Positions 9,657 to 16,663 of a stretch of 43,390 nt of DNA are shown here, piece by piece. The notes under the pieces were generated by a model that was not told where the DNA came from, did not search any database, and was given only the letters and a program-made list of their open reading frames with translations. Source of the DNA: Candidatus Planktophila sp. (GTDB lineage: Bacteria; Actinomycetota; Actinomycetes; Nanopelagicales; Nanopelagicaceae); assembly GCA_024641555.1 (NCBI GenBank), contig JAHECV010000002.1, forward strand, positions 1 through 43,390, in the 5' to 3' direction. How positions within the stretch are numbered: the stretch's first letter is position 1; the number at the start of each line of letters is the position of its first letter. The translations under genes and the position numbers were made by a program.

Positions 9657-10964
9657 TCACACCTCGGCCGGCTCGCTAGCTTCGCTCTCGACGGTAGGCA
9701 GTGGCTCAGTCTCAAGGAGGGCAGCCTCCAAAATAGGGGCGACGATCTCGATCTGCCACGGGCGCGCCCCTAGGGTATGCAGGGCAACCGCCACGTCCGA
9801 TTGCGGCGCGTTCCAACAGATTCGTCTGACGAATTCAGGGGTAATCAAATTTTCAAAAGGAATGACCAGCTCATTGGCTCTGCTTTGAATATTGGCTTTG
9901 GCGTGGGTGAGCGGCGCGTATTTCTGGGGAAAGCGTTCGCGCCAGATCTTTAACGGTGGCAGGGCATCGGAATCCGTGCGAACCGGCGGCCACTCAGATT
10001 CGCCCATGGCGAGCGCATCGGTAATCGCACTTATCCAGGTAGCAGAATTTTCCATCCAACGCGCTCGCAGGCCAAGGGGGCGTAAAACTTTCTCCAACGA
10101 CTTCTTATTGGTGATTGGCTTATCGAGCGCCTTGGTTGCGATTTCTACAATGGCGCCATCGGATAACAAACGTCCCTGCGCGATATCAACTTCTTGCGCG
10201 ATCTCGGCACGTACCGTCCAGAGCGCTCGCACAATTGCCAGCTGGTCTCTTCTCTTTATCTTATGCATGCCAGAAGTTCGCCGCCAAGGATCAACTCGAG
10301 GTGGGGGAGCAGGTGCATTTAGTATCGATTGAAATTCTTCCAGCGCCCACTTCAACTTCTTGGAACTCTCTAAAATCTCATACATCCGATTGCGTAATTC
10401 AATGAGAAGTTCAACGTCAAGGGCAGCGTAATTTAGCCAATCTTGCGGCAGCGGTCGCTGGGACCAGTCAACAGCCGAGTGTTCCTTGGCAAGGGAAACC
10501 TCCATGAGCGATTCGAGTAACGGGCCCAAACCAACACGGGGCAGACCGGCAATTCTTCCGCCCAATTCGGTATCAAATAACTTGGTGGGGTTGATTCCTA
10601 ATTCGCGCAGACACGGTAGATCCTGGGTACTTGCGTGAAGAATTACTTCATCGCTTTGTAAAAGTACATTTAACTCTTGAAAAAATTTATGGTTTGGTCC
10701 AAATGGGATCGGATCAATTAGGTGCAGGCCACCACCTTCTCGTTTTATTTGAATTAGATAAGCACGAGCGCTGTATTTATAACCTGAGGCGCGTTCGGCA
10801 TCCACCGCAAATGGTCCATGCCCTGCAGACAATTGGGAGAGTGTTGCCGCAAATCTTTGATCGGTATCTACAACTGGTGGAATTCCATTAGCTGGAGCCA
10901 GTAGCGGAACTGCTGAACTTGCATTTTCAGTTTTTTCTGCTGACTCAGAAATTTCTTCCACCAT
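9657..10964 (-). CDS. rnd: Ribonuclease D (DEDDy 3'-5' exonuclease with HRDC region)
   Basis: 3'-5' exoribonuclease family, probably RNA maturation or turnover. 435 residues. All DEDDy catalytic residues are seen: D55 and E57 (VDAERASGYKYSARAYL), D115 (HASTQDLPCL), and Y179 with D183 (NYAALDVELL). After residue 225 the sequence fits an HRDC nucleic-acid-binding region and an actinobacterial C-terminal extension. It starts 9 bases after the DUF3000 stop and is probably transcribed with it. In M. tuberculosis the homologous pair Rv2680-Rv2681 is also adjacent (from memory). Confidence 0.93.
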   Translation of the reverse strand: MVEEISESAEKTENASSAVPLLAPANGIPPVVDTDQRFAATLSQLSAGHGPFAVDAERASGYKYSARAYLIQIKREGGGLHLIDPIPFGPNHKFFQELNVLLQSDEVILHASTQDLPCLRELGINPTKLFDTELGGRIAGLPRVGLGPLLESLMEVSLAKEHSAVDWSQRPLPQDWLNYAALDVELLIELRNRMYEILESSKKLKWALEEFQSILNAPAPPPRVDPWRRTSGMHKIKRRDQLAIVRALWTVRAEIAQEVDIAQGRLLSDGAIVEIATKALDKPITNKKSLEKVLRPLGLRARWMENSATWISAITDALAMGESEWPPVRTDSDALPPLKIWRERFPQKYAPLTHAKANIQSRANELVIPFENLITPEFVRRICWNAPQSDVAVALHTLGARPWQIEIVAPILEAALLETEPLPTVESEASEPAEV

Positions 10965-10973
10965 AAATATAAA

Positions 10974-11555
10974 TTAAACGCGACGTCGCGCGGCAGAAAT
11001 TGGCGCTACGCCTTCAACTATGGGAGGAAGTCCCGCTACTTCGCCAAGTAAATTGCACCATGCTTCAATGTGGTGAATCATCTCGGTACTTTCCTTAATT
11101 ATTGGACTCCAAGAGGCGCGAATTTCTATCTCTGATTGATCATTGCGTGGTGATAGTTTGCCGAATGAGGCGCTTGATACTCGAGTAACAGTTCCGCTCG
11201 GGGCGTTAAATTCGCAATCTGCAGCAGAGAGTGAATCTAGTAACCAAGACCAACCAACTTCCGGAAGTAGCGGGTCATCCTGCATCGCTTCATCAACGTC
11301 GGCGCTCAGGAAAGTGACGCAACGGAATTCACCTTCCCAAGTATCTTGGCCGCCAGGTTCATGAAGCAGTACAAAGCGCCCTGATGCGATTTCGTCTTCA
11401 TCATCGCCGAGTAAACCGTTTGAGACATCGGCAGTGAAGGCAAATGAGTATGTAGCTAATTTTTGAGGAGCCGGAACTTCTTCCAGGGTTATTTCTGCAC
11501 GTGGAGTTGCAGTGCGCAAGTGTTCAATCATGCGATTGAATTGGTTTAGATCCAC
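10974..11555 (-). CDS. DUF3000 family protein
   Basis: Conserved actinobacterial protein of unknown function, 193 residues. Recognised from FVLLHEPGGQDTWEGEFRCV, DPLLPEVGWSWLLDSL and the C-terminal AWCNLLGEVAGLPP. No membrane segment or known catalytic motif is visible. GTG start at 11555, chosen because a perfect-looking -10 (TAGAAT) ends 6 bases before it. It leads the operon with RNase D, a conserved pairing that suggests a role in RNA metabolism, but this is inference only. Confidence 0.9.
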   Translation of the reverse strand: MDLNQFNRMIEHLRTATPRAEITLEEVPAPQKLATYSFAFTADVSNGLLGDDEDEIASGRFVLLHEPGGQDTWEGEFRCVTFLSADVDEAMQDDPLLPEVGWSWLLDSLSAADCEFNAPSGTVTRVSSASFGKLSPRNDQSEIEIRASWSPIIKESTEMIHHIEAWCNLLGEVAGLPPIVEGVAPISAARRRV

Positions 11556-11561
11556 TGGTTA

Positions 11562-11567
11562 ATTCTA
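11562..11567 (-). promoter_or_regulatory. -10 hexamer TAGAAT, leaderless DUF3000-rnd promoter
   Basis: TAGAAT on the minus strand, 6 bases before GTG 11555; one of the best matches to the -10 consensus in the window. Confidence 0.6.
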
Positions 11568-11624
11568 AAGATGAGTACCGCTATTAAGTGGGAGGCAGGG
11601 CGCAATCGATCCGCCTCCGTTGTG

Positions 11625-11630
11625 TAAGGT
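11625..11630 (+). promoter_or_regulatory. -10 hexamer TAAGGT, leaderless EamA promoter
   Basis: TAAGGT ends 7 bases before ATG 11638. It argues against an in-frame upstream TTG at 11620. Confidence 0.5.
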
Positions 11631-11637
11631 TTGCGCC

Positions 11638-12480
11638 ATGGCCACGATACTCGCGCTTCTTTCTAGCGCTTTGTGGGGTACGGCCGATTATCACGGTGGC
11701 AAGATTAGTAAGAGCAATCCTGCGATCGCGGTTCTTGGAGTAACACAAGCGATCGGTCTTTTATTTGGAATCGGATTGGTAATACTTTCAGGAGATTATT
11801 CGGCACCGGCATTTGGTCCTGATGGTTATTTTCTACCAGGCGCTCTTGCAGGAATTCTTGGATATCTAGGGCTAATTTGTTTATACGCCGGTTTATCAAC
11901 TGGACGCATGGGAGTTGTTTCTCCAATTAGCGGTTTAAGTGCGTTGGTTCCAGTTAGCTACGCCTTCTTCTTTAACGGCGATCGTCTCTCTCTTATTTTA
12001 ACTATTGGTGCAATTCTCTCTGTTGTTGGAGCTTTCTTAGCTAGCGGCCCCGAGATTTCACAAGGACTTCCCATAAAACCGTTATTGCTGGCTTTTGGCG
12101 CAGCTGGTGGTTTTGGTACGGCGCTAACTTTTATGGCGATCGGTTCGCAAGGCAGCGCTCTCATGACTATGGTCATGATGCGCGCTACCACCTTCTTAGT
12201 TTCACTAGGAATTTTGGCAAAATATAGAACATTTGGTGGGCTAAGTTTTAAACAGAGTCCGATCTTAATATTTATTGGAGTCGCTGATTTCTTGGCAAAT
12301 CTACTTTTAGGTGTTGCAACAACTAAGGGCAATCTAACTTTAGCGATGGTCCTGGGTGCGTTGTATCCGATTTTTACCGCCTTACTCGCTTATCAATTTT
12401 TACACGAGCGTTTACATAAAGTTCAGTACATAGGCGTTTTAGCGGCAGTTGCAGGTGTCGCAATTATTTCAGCTTTTTAG
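11638..12480 (+). CDS. EamA/DMT-family transporter
   Basis: Inner-membrane drug/metabolite transporter, 280 residues, with about ten hydrophobic segments in the two EamA halves (first starts ILALLSSALWGTADYHGG, second about residue 140 to the end, closing with an E-R-L loop and a last helix). The substrate cannot be inferred; family members export amino acids or other metabolites. The start at ATG 11638 is preferred over TTG 11620 because of the -10 box. Its last 17 bases overlap the convergent RibD-like gene. Confidence 0.88.
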   Translation: MATILALLSSALWGTADYHGGKISKSNPAIAVLGVTQAIGLLFGIGLVILSGDYSAPAFGPDGYFLPGALAGILGYLGLICLYAGLSTGRMGVVSPISGLSALVPVSYAFFFNGDRLSLILTIGAILSVVGAFLASGPEISQGLPIKPLLLAFGAAGGFGTALTFMAIGSQGSALMTMVMMRATTFLVSLGILAKYRTFGGLSFKQSPILIFIGVADFLANLLLGVATTKGNLTLAMVLGALYPIFTALLAYQFLHERLHKVQYIGVLAAVAGVAIISAF

Positions 12481-12961
12481 CCACGATAAATTTGGTATCT
12501 TCAACCTCGCGACTAGTAACTTCTGCGAAGTTTGAAATTAAAGTCTGATAGTTAATTTTGTCATCACCGCCAGTGTGTGGCGTGATACTCAAATAAATTC
12601 CATCTAACAATTGGGCTTGGATAAGTTCAAGAATAAAATTAGCGCCGGCCTCGACCAGAACGTTGCCTCCAAACTTCTTTACTCCGCGCTCTAGCGCCTC
12701 CAGCGGAGAAGAGTTCCACCAATATGCGTTGCGATTATCAGCCAGTGCGTTGATCATCGAGCGCGAGGCCACCACCACGGGTACGGGGGTGCGGTGGTAA
12801 GGCTCGCAGCGAGCGGTTTGTCCGCCAATTAATATGAAATCTACGGCGCGACGTCGTTCCAAGAACTCACTGCGGTCGGCGCCTGTGGCAATTTCGCGAG
12901 AAGAGCCGTTCTTAGAAGTTGAGCCATCGCTACCTATTACCAAGGTTGCATATACCGCCAT
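12464..12961 (-). CDS. RibD C-terminal/dihydrofolate-reductase-like pyrimidine reductase family protein
   Basis: 165 residues. It resembles the reductase domain of RibD: an N-terminal VYATLVIGSDGSTS strand, the nucleotide-binding region DFILIGGQTARCEPY, and FGGNVLVEAGANFILELIQ with the VEAG motif. Such proteins use NAD(P)H to reduce a pyrimidine or flavin/pterin intermediate, but stand-alone members often have unknown substrates, and no deaminase domain or other rib gene is nearby. Start set at ATG 12961, since a -10 box lies just before it; the longer frame to 12988 lacks such a signal. Divergent from the small CxxC protein gene. Confidence 0.8.
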   Translation of the reverse strand: MAVYATLVIGSDGSTSKNGSSREIATGADRSEFLERRRAVDFILIGGQTARCEPYHRTPVPVVVASRSMINALADNRNAYWWNSSPLEALERGVKKFGGNVLVEAGANFILELIQAQLLDGIYLSITPHTGGDDKINYQTLISNFAEVTSREVEDTKFIVAKKLK

Positions 12962-12968
12962 GTCAGAA

Positions 12969-12974
12969 AGGCTA
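12969..12974 (-). promoter_or_regulatory. -10 hexamer TAGCCT, leaderless RibD-like gene promoter
   Basis: TAGCCT on the minus strand, 7 bases before ATG 12961. Confidence 0.45.
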
Positions 12975-13017
12975 TCTTGCGCGAGCACTTGGCAGAAGTG
13001 ATGTCAGTGGTCGGCCG

Positions 13018-13023
13018 TATCGT
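13018..13023 (+). promoter_or_regulatory. -10 hexamer TATCGT, leaderless promoter of the small CxxC protein
   Basis: TATCGT ends 7 bases before ATG 13031 and supports that ATG over earlier in-frame starts at 12977 and 13001. Confidence 0.45.
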
Positions 13024-13030
13024 GTCTGTC

Positions 13031-13231
13031 ATGATCATTACATGCGATACATGTGCAGTTCGCGATATCGGTTGCAACGATTGCGTACTCACCTTCTTTC
13101 TTTCAAACCAGGCTAAAAGAAAATCAGATCAGATATGCGAAATTCCTGATTCGACTGCTGAGGCGATAGATCTCCTCTCTTCGCGTGGAATTGTCCGTCC
13201 GCTCCGCTTTAATTCTGCGCAGGGAGCGTAA
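13031..13231 (+). CDS. Small conserved actinobacterial protein with CxxC-x6-CxxC metal-binding motif
   Basis: 66 residues. The N-terminal TCDTCAVRDIGCNDC places cysteines at 5, 8, 15 and 18, a four-cysteine pattern suited to zinc or an iron-sulfur cluster. The C-terminal half (AIDLLSSRGIVRPLRF) resembles the tail of small actinobacterial proteins I recognise, usually annotated as hypothetical. The function is unknown. It lies upstream of the NlpC/P60 gene on the same strand (76-base gap) and divergently from the RibD-like gene. Confidence 0.8.
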   Translation: MIITCDTCAVRDIGCNDCVLTFFLSNQAKRKSDQICEIPDSTAEAIDLLSSRGIVRPLRFNSAQGA

Positions 13232-13293
13232 AAAAATATAAATTCACAGATAGCCACGCTTAACTCGGTTTGAGTTGGTAGCGAAGCCCCCGT

Positions 13294-13299
13294 TAGCCT
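13294..13299 (+). promoter_or_regulatory. -10 hexamer TAGCCT, promoter of the NlpC/P60 gene
   Basis: TAGCCT ends 8 bases before ATG 13308; a TTGAGT at 13270-13275 is a possible -35 at an 18-base spacing. Transcript leaderless or nearly so. Confidence 0.5.
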
Positions 13300-13307
13300 T
13301 TAACCCT

Positions 13308-14315
13308 ATGTTTCTCACCAGAGCTGTATTTGCTGCGCTAATCGCAATCTCAGCGCCGCTATTTATCGCACCGAGCGTGGATGCCGCGCAAACGCTGGCG
13401 CAAGTACAGGCGCGAGTGCGACAACTCGAAGAAGAAGCGACTACAGCAGCAGAAGGTGCGCAAGAAGCGAAAGTTAAATTGGCCTCCCTCAATCGTCAAT
13501 TACAAGGAATCCAAGCCAAGGAAGCGGTGCAAGGTCAGACTGTCAGCGCACTTTCCAAATCCCTTAGCGCAATAGCAGTTGAACAATTTAAAACTGGTGG
13601 GTTAAGCCAGAGCCTTGAACTTCTCTTTTCATCTAACCCGACCCTTTACTTATCGGCGGCAGGTTCACTCGAGGCAATTACACGTAAGAAATCGGTGGAA
13701 CTTCGTAAATTCCAAGCGGCTAAGCAGCGCCTGACTGCTACATCGCTTACGGTAAATGACAAGTTAGCGCTCGTTACCGCTACGCAGAAAAAACTTGCAG
13801 CACAAAGTGCGCAGGCAACTGCCAAACTTGCTGAAGCAGAAGCGCTGCTGGCAAAGTTAAAGAAGGAAGATCGCGAAAGATTGGCGCGTTTAGCTCAGGA
13901 AGAAGAAGATGCAGATCAAGCATCCTCCCTCGCTGCAGCTAAGAGCGCAGCCGGCGTCTCTGGTCGCGCCGGAAAGGCTCTGCAATTTGCGTTAAAACAG
14001 ATCGGTGACAAATATGTCTTCGGCGCCGCCGGAATGACATATTGGGATTGTTCGGGATTAACCATGCGCGCCTATCAAGCCGCCGGAGTCTCACTTCCGC
14101 ACTCTTCTCGTGCGCAATACAGTTATGGAAAATCTATAAAGCGCGCAAATTTAATGCCCGGAGATCTAGTCTTCTTTGGTCGTCCAATTTCACACGTTGG
14201 TATTTATTTAGGTGGTGGCAAGATGGTTCACGCCCCGCGTTCAGGTTCACGAGTTAAAGTGGCTAGCGCCTCAAGTTTGGGTCGCAAACCTTTCGTCGGC
14301 GCGCGAAGACTCTAA
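13308..14315 (+). CDS. Secreted NlpC/P60 peptidoglycan endopeptidase with coiled-coil domain
   Basis: 335 residues. The signal peptide begins MFLTRAVFAALIAIS and probably is cleaved after VDA near residue 26. A long Ala/Glu/Lys/Gln-rich coiled coil spans about 27-215, followed by a C-terminal NlpC/P60 domain with catalytic C248 (WDCSGLTMRAY), H296 (ISHVGIYLGG) and H308 (MVHAPRSG). It would cut stem peptides in the cell wall, as RipA-like proteins and the M. tuberculosis homologue Rv2190c do. The start at 13308 is preferred to 13275 because it gives a proper signal peptide and follows a -10. The mannosyltransferase gene starts 8 bases after its stop, as a likely operon. Confidence 0.92.
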   Translation: MFLTRAVFAALIAISAPLFIAPSVDAAQTLAQVQARVRQLEEEATTAAEGAQEAKVKLASLNRQLQGIQAKEAVQGQTVSALSKSLSAIAVEQFKTGGLSQSLELLFSSNPTLYLSAAGSLEAITRKKSVELRKFQAAKQRLTATSLTVNDKLALVTATQKKLAAQSAQATAKLAEAEALLAKLKKEDRERLARLAQEEEDADQASSLAAAKSAAGVSGRAGKALQFALKQIGDKYVFGAAGMTYWDCSGLTMRAYQAAGVSLPHSSRAQYSYGKSIKRANLMPGDLVFFGRPISHVGIYLGGGKMVHAPRSGSRVKVASASSLGRKPFVGARRL

Positions 14316-14323
14316 ATAGTTCT

Positions 14324-15478
14324 ATGTCTTTACAAAGCGCATCCGAAAAGATTCTCTGTATTACCAATGACTTTGGTCCTCGGGCAGGAGGAATTGAAAC
14401 ATTTGTCATTGGTCTTATCGAAAGAGCGCCTAAAGGCTCGGTAATCGTTTACACCTCTTCGCAAGAGGGAGCCGAGAGCTATGACCAGCAGTGGCTTGTA
14501 AATTTTGGAGTAGAAGTAATTCGCGATCGAGCCAAAATATTGCTACCAACTCCAAGGGTTGCCCATAATGTAAATAAATTAGTTCGCAACCGAAAAATTG
14601 AAAAAGCATTTTTTGGCGCCGCTGCACCGCTGGCCGTTCTTGCGAAAGGGTTACGTCGTAACGGTGTCCGAAGAATTATTGCGCTGACACATGGGCATGA
14701 AGTCTGGTGGGCAAAACTCCGGCCCTTTTCGTACGCAATATCGTTCATTGGAAAGCACGTTGACCACTTAACTTATTTGGGCGAATTTACCCGAACGGAG
14801 ATATCGAAGGCGCTGACCAGTAAAGCCAAGAGCTCTATGGTCAAGATTGCTCCAGGAATCGATACGGATCACTTTGCACCGACTTCAGATGGAATCCAAC
14901 TACGTAAGGAACTGGGTCTAGAGAGCAAGAGCGTAATAATTAGCGTCGGTCGATTAGTTCATCGCAAAGGTCAGGATGTGTTAATCCAGTCTCTGCCGGA
15001 AATTTTGAAATCTGTTCCTAGTGCGCATTTAGTGCTTGTTGGTGAGGGTCCATATCGCTCCCACTTGGAGAAGCTGATTGCAGAACTTCAGGTCACCGAG
15101 TACGTAACGCTGATAGGCAGAATCCAGTATCGCGATCTTCCGAGATATTTCTGTGTAGGCGATATCTTTGTCATGCCTTCACGATCACGTTTGGCGGGAT
15201 TAGAAGTTGAGGGCCTGGGAATTGTCTATCTGGAAGCTAGCGCCTGCGGACTACCAGTAGTTGCCGGTCAATCCGGGGGAGCGCCAGATGCCGTGATTGA
15301 AGGTGTCACCGGCGTTACCGTGGATGGCACTTCTGTTAGCCAAATCTCCGCGGCCGTCATTGCGGCTTTCGCAGATCCTGAGAAGAGTAAAGCGATGGGC
15401 GAAGCTGGTCGAAAATGGATTTACGATAATTGGCGTTGGGATATATGGGCAAAGGAATTTAACGCGCTCTTTAAATGA
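14324..15478 (+). CDS. pimB: GT4-family mannosyltransferase, PimB type
   Basis: 384 residues, two Rossmann domains of the GT-B fold. Features include NDFGPRAGGIETFV at the N-terminus, GRLVHRKGQDVLI opening the donor domain, and the EX7E-type EVEGLGIVYLEASACGLPVV. The mycobacterial and corynebacterial homologue adds the second mannose to phosphatidylinositol mannoside using GDP-mannose on the cytoplasmic membrane face. The assignment is supported by the neighbours (NlpC/P60 upstream, FadD15-like and SRPBCC nearby, as in Rv2190c-Rv2185c). Exact acceptor here is inferred. Its last 8 bases overlap the convergent response-regulator gene. Confidence 0.82.
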   Translation: MSLQSASEKILCITNDFGPRAGGIETFVIGLIERAPKGSVIVYTSSQEGAESYDQQWLVNFGVEVIRDRAKILLPTPRVAHNVNKLVRNRKIEKAFFGAAAPLAVLAKGLRRNGVRRIIALTHGHEVWWAKLRPFSYAISFIGKHVDHLTYLGEFTRTEISKALTSKAKSSMVKIAPGIDTDHFAPTSDGIQLRKELGLESKSVIISVGRLVHRKGQDVLIQSLPEILKSVPSAHLVLVGEGPYRSHLEKLIAELQVTEYVTLIGRIQYRDLPRYFCVGDIFVMPSRSRLAGLEVEGLGIVYLEASACGLPVVAGQSGGAPDAVIEGVTGVTVDGTSVSQISAAVIAAFADPEKSKAMGEAGRKWIYDNWRWDIWAKEFNALFK

Positions 15479-16097
15479 TTCCAGATTCGCGCGCAATTTT
15501 AAGGGCACTCGCTCGATTTGGAACTTCAAGTTTTCTATAAATTGAACCAGCATGAGATTTAAATGTGGATTCAGAAATATTCATATTTCGCGCCAGCGTT
15601 GCAATATCTCCAACTAATGAAAGCGCCCGGAGAACTTCAACTTCGCGTTGCGTCAAGAAATCAGGGGCTGATACTGCTTTAAGAGCGGTTACAACTCCAG
15701 CCGCCGTAAATGATTCTGGAGCGGCAAGAGCTCGCTTTAGAACTGAGATAAGTTCGGTTAACGGCGCGCTCTTGCGAACAAATCCACTTGCCCCCGAATT
15801 CATCGCTGCCACTAGATCGTGGCTAGTATCGCTCATTGTGAGCATAACTATTGCGGTAGTGCTCGATCGTCCTCTCACCCAACGAATTAAATCTAGACCG
15901 CTTCCGTCGGGAAGATTTAGATCAACAATTATTCCATCTGGATTTGTATGAGCGATTTGCGCGAGCGCTTCAGAGTAACCTGCCGCTTCACCGCAACATT
16001 TCATTTCGGCGCCGATTAAAGCTTGCGCTATACCCGTTCGTACCGCGGGATGGTCATCAATGGTTAAGATCCAGGGAATTTCTCTCAGTGCGGTCAC
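15471..16097 (-). CDS. NarL/FixJ-family response regulator
   Basis: 208 residues. Receiver domain at about 8-125 with D14 and D15 in the acidic pocket, phospho-acceptor D59 (GIIVDLNLPDG), and the conserved K109. LuxR-type HTH at about 146-205 (FLTQREVEVLRALS ... NISESTFKSHAGSIYRKL). GTG start at 16097 overlaps the stop of the histidine kinase by 4 bases (GTGA), so the two form a cognate pair and are translationally coupled. Third gene of the fadD-kinase-regulator operon; its targets are unknown. Confidence 0.93.
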   Translation of the reverse strand: MTALREIPWILTIDDHPAVRTGIAQALIGAEMKCCGEAAGYSEALAQIAHTNPDGIIVDLNLPDGSGLDLIRWVRGRSSTTAIVMLTMSDTSHDLVAAMNSGASGFVRKSAPLTELISVLKRALAAPESFTAAGVVTALKAVSAPDFLTQREVEVLRALSLVGDIATLARNMNISESTFKSHAGSIYRKLEVPNRASALKIARESGII

Positions 16098-16663
16098 AAA
16101 AAGACTTTAATGGACGTCCCTTTTTCACTTGTCGAAATCTCCAAATTTCCGTTTAACGCTTTCACGCGTTCTTTAACTCCTACTAAACCCAGACGAGACA
16201 AATCCACCCTTGCACCTCCGACTCCGTTATCGCGAACTTCTAGGTAGGTGCGATTTTCTAGCGCCCGTAAAGTCAACTCAATCTGGCTAGCCCTAGAGTG
16301 CATCTTGGCATTTCGAAGAAGTTCGATAGCAATAAGTCTGAGTTCTAATTGGACGGTGCTTGGGATATCAAAGGCATCGAACTCAAATTTCGCAAGGAGG
16401 GAACCGCAGATTTCTGATGCGATCGAAGTTAGTTCTTCTTGAAGCGTTAACACCTTTGGATCTCGTAAGTTATACATCTCACGACGAACTTTTGAAATCA
16501 GCTCATCTACCTTGAATCTAAGGGTGCGAATCTCCCGCCTAGATTCAACTGTGGAATCAGGCTTGCCCAGAAGCAGATCGAGTTCATAGCCAAGTGCGAC
16601 TAAATCTTGGGCGATACCATCGTGAATATCACGTGCTAGCTCAAGACGCGTCGGAGTACTCAC
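16094..16663 (-). CDS. Short soluble NarL-type sensor histidine kinase (HisKA_3), no sensor domain
   Basis: 189 residues. A HisKA_3 dimerisation segment at the very N-terminus carries the phospho-acceptor H14 (ARDIHDGIAQDL), followed by an HATPase_c domain with N118 (IELLRNAKMHS) and DNGVGG (145-150). No membrane helix, PAS or GAF domain is present, so any signal must come from a partner protein or be cytosolic. GTG start at 16663 overlaps the fadD stop by 4 bases (GTGA). Alternative: a longer start inside fadD is unlikely because the catalytic core already starts at residue 8. Confidence 0.9.
   Translation of the reverse strand: MSTPTRLELARDIHDGIAQDLVALGYELDLLLGKPDSTVESRREIRTLRFKVDELISKVRREMYNLRDPKVLTLQEELTSIASEICGSLLAKFEFDAFDIPSTVQLELRLIAIELLRNAKMHSRASQIELTLRALENRTYLEVRDNGVGGARVDLSRLGLVGVKERVKALNGNLEISTSEKGTSIKVFL

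Noticed and set aside
9892..10405. Two plus-strand open frames of 96-146 codons opposite RNase D
   Set aside because: No recognisable domain, no promoter or ribosome site, and the RNase D frame with all catalytic residues lies on the other strand.
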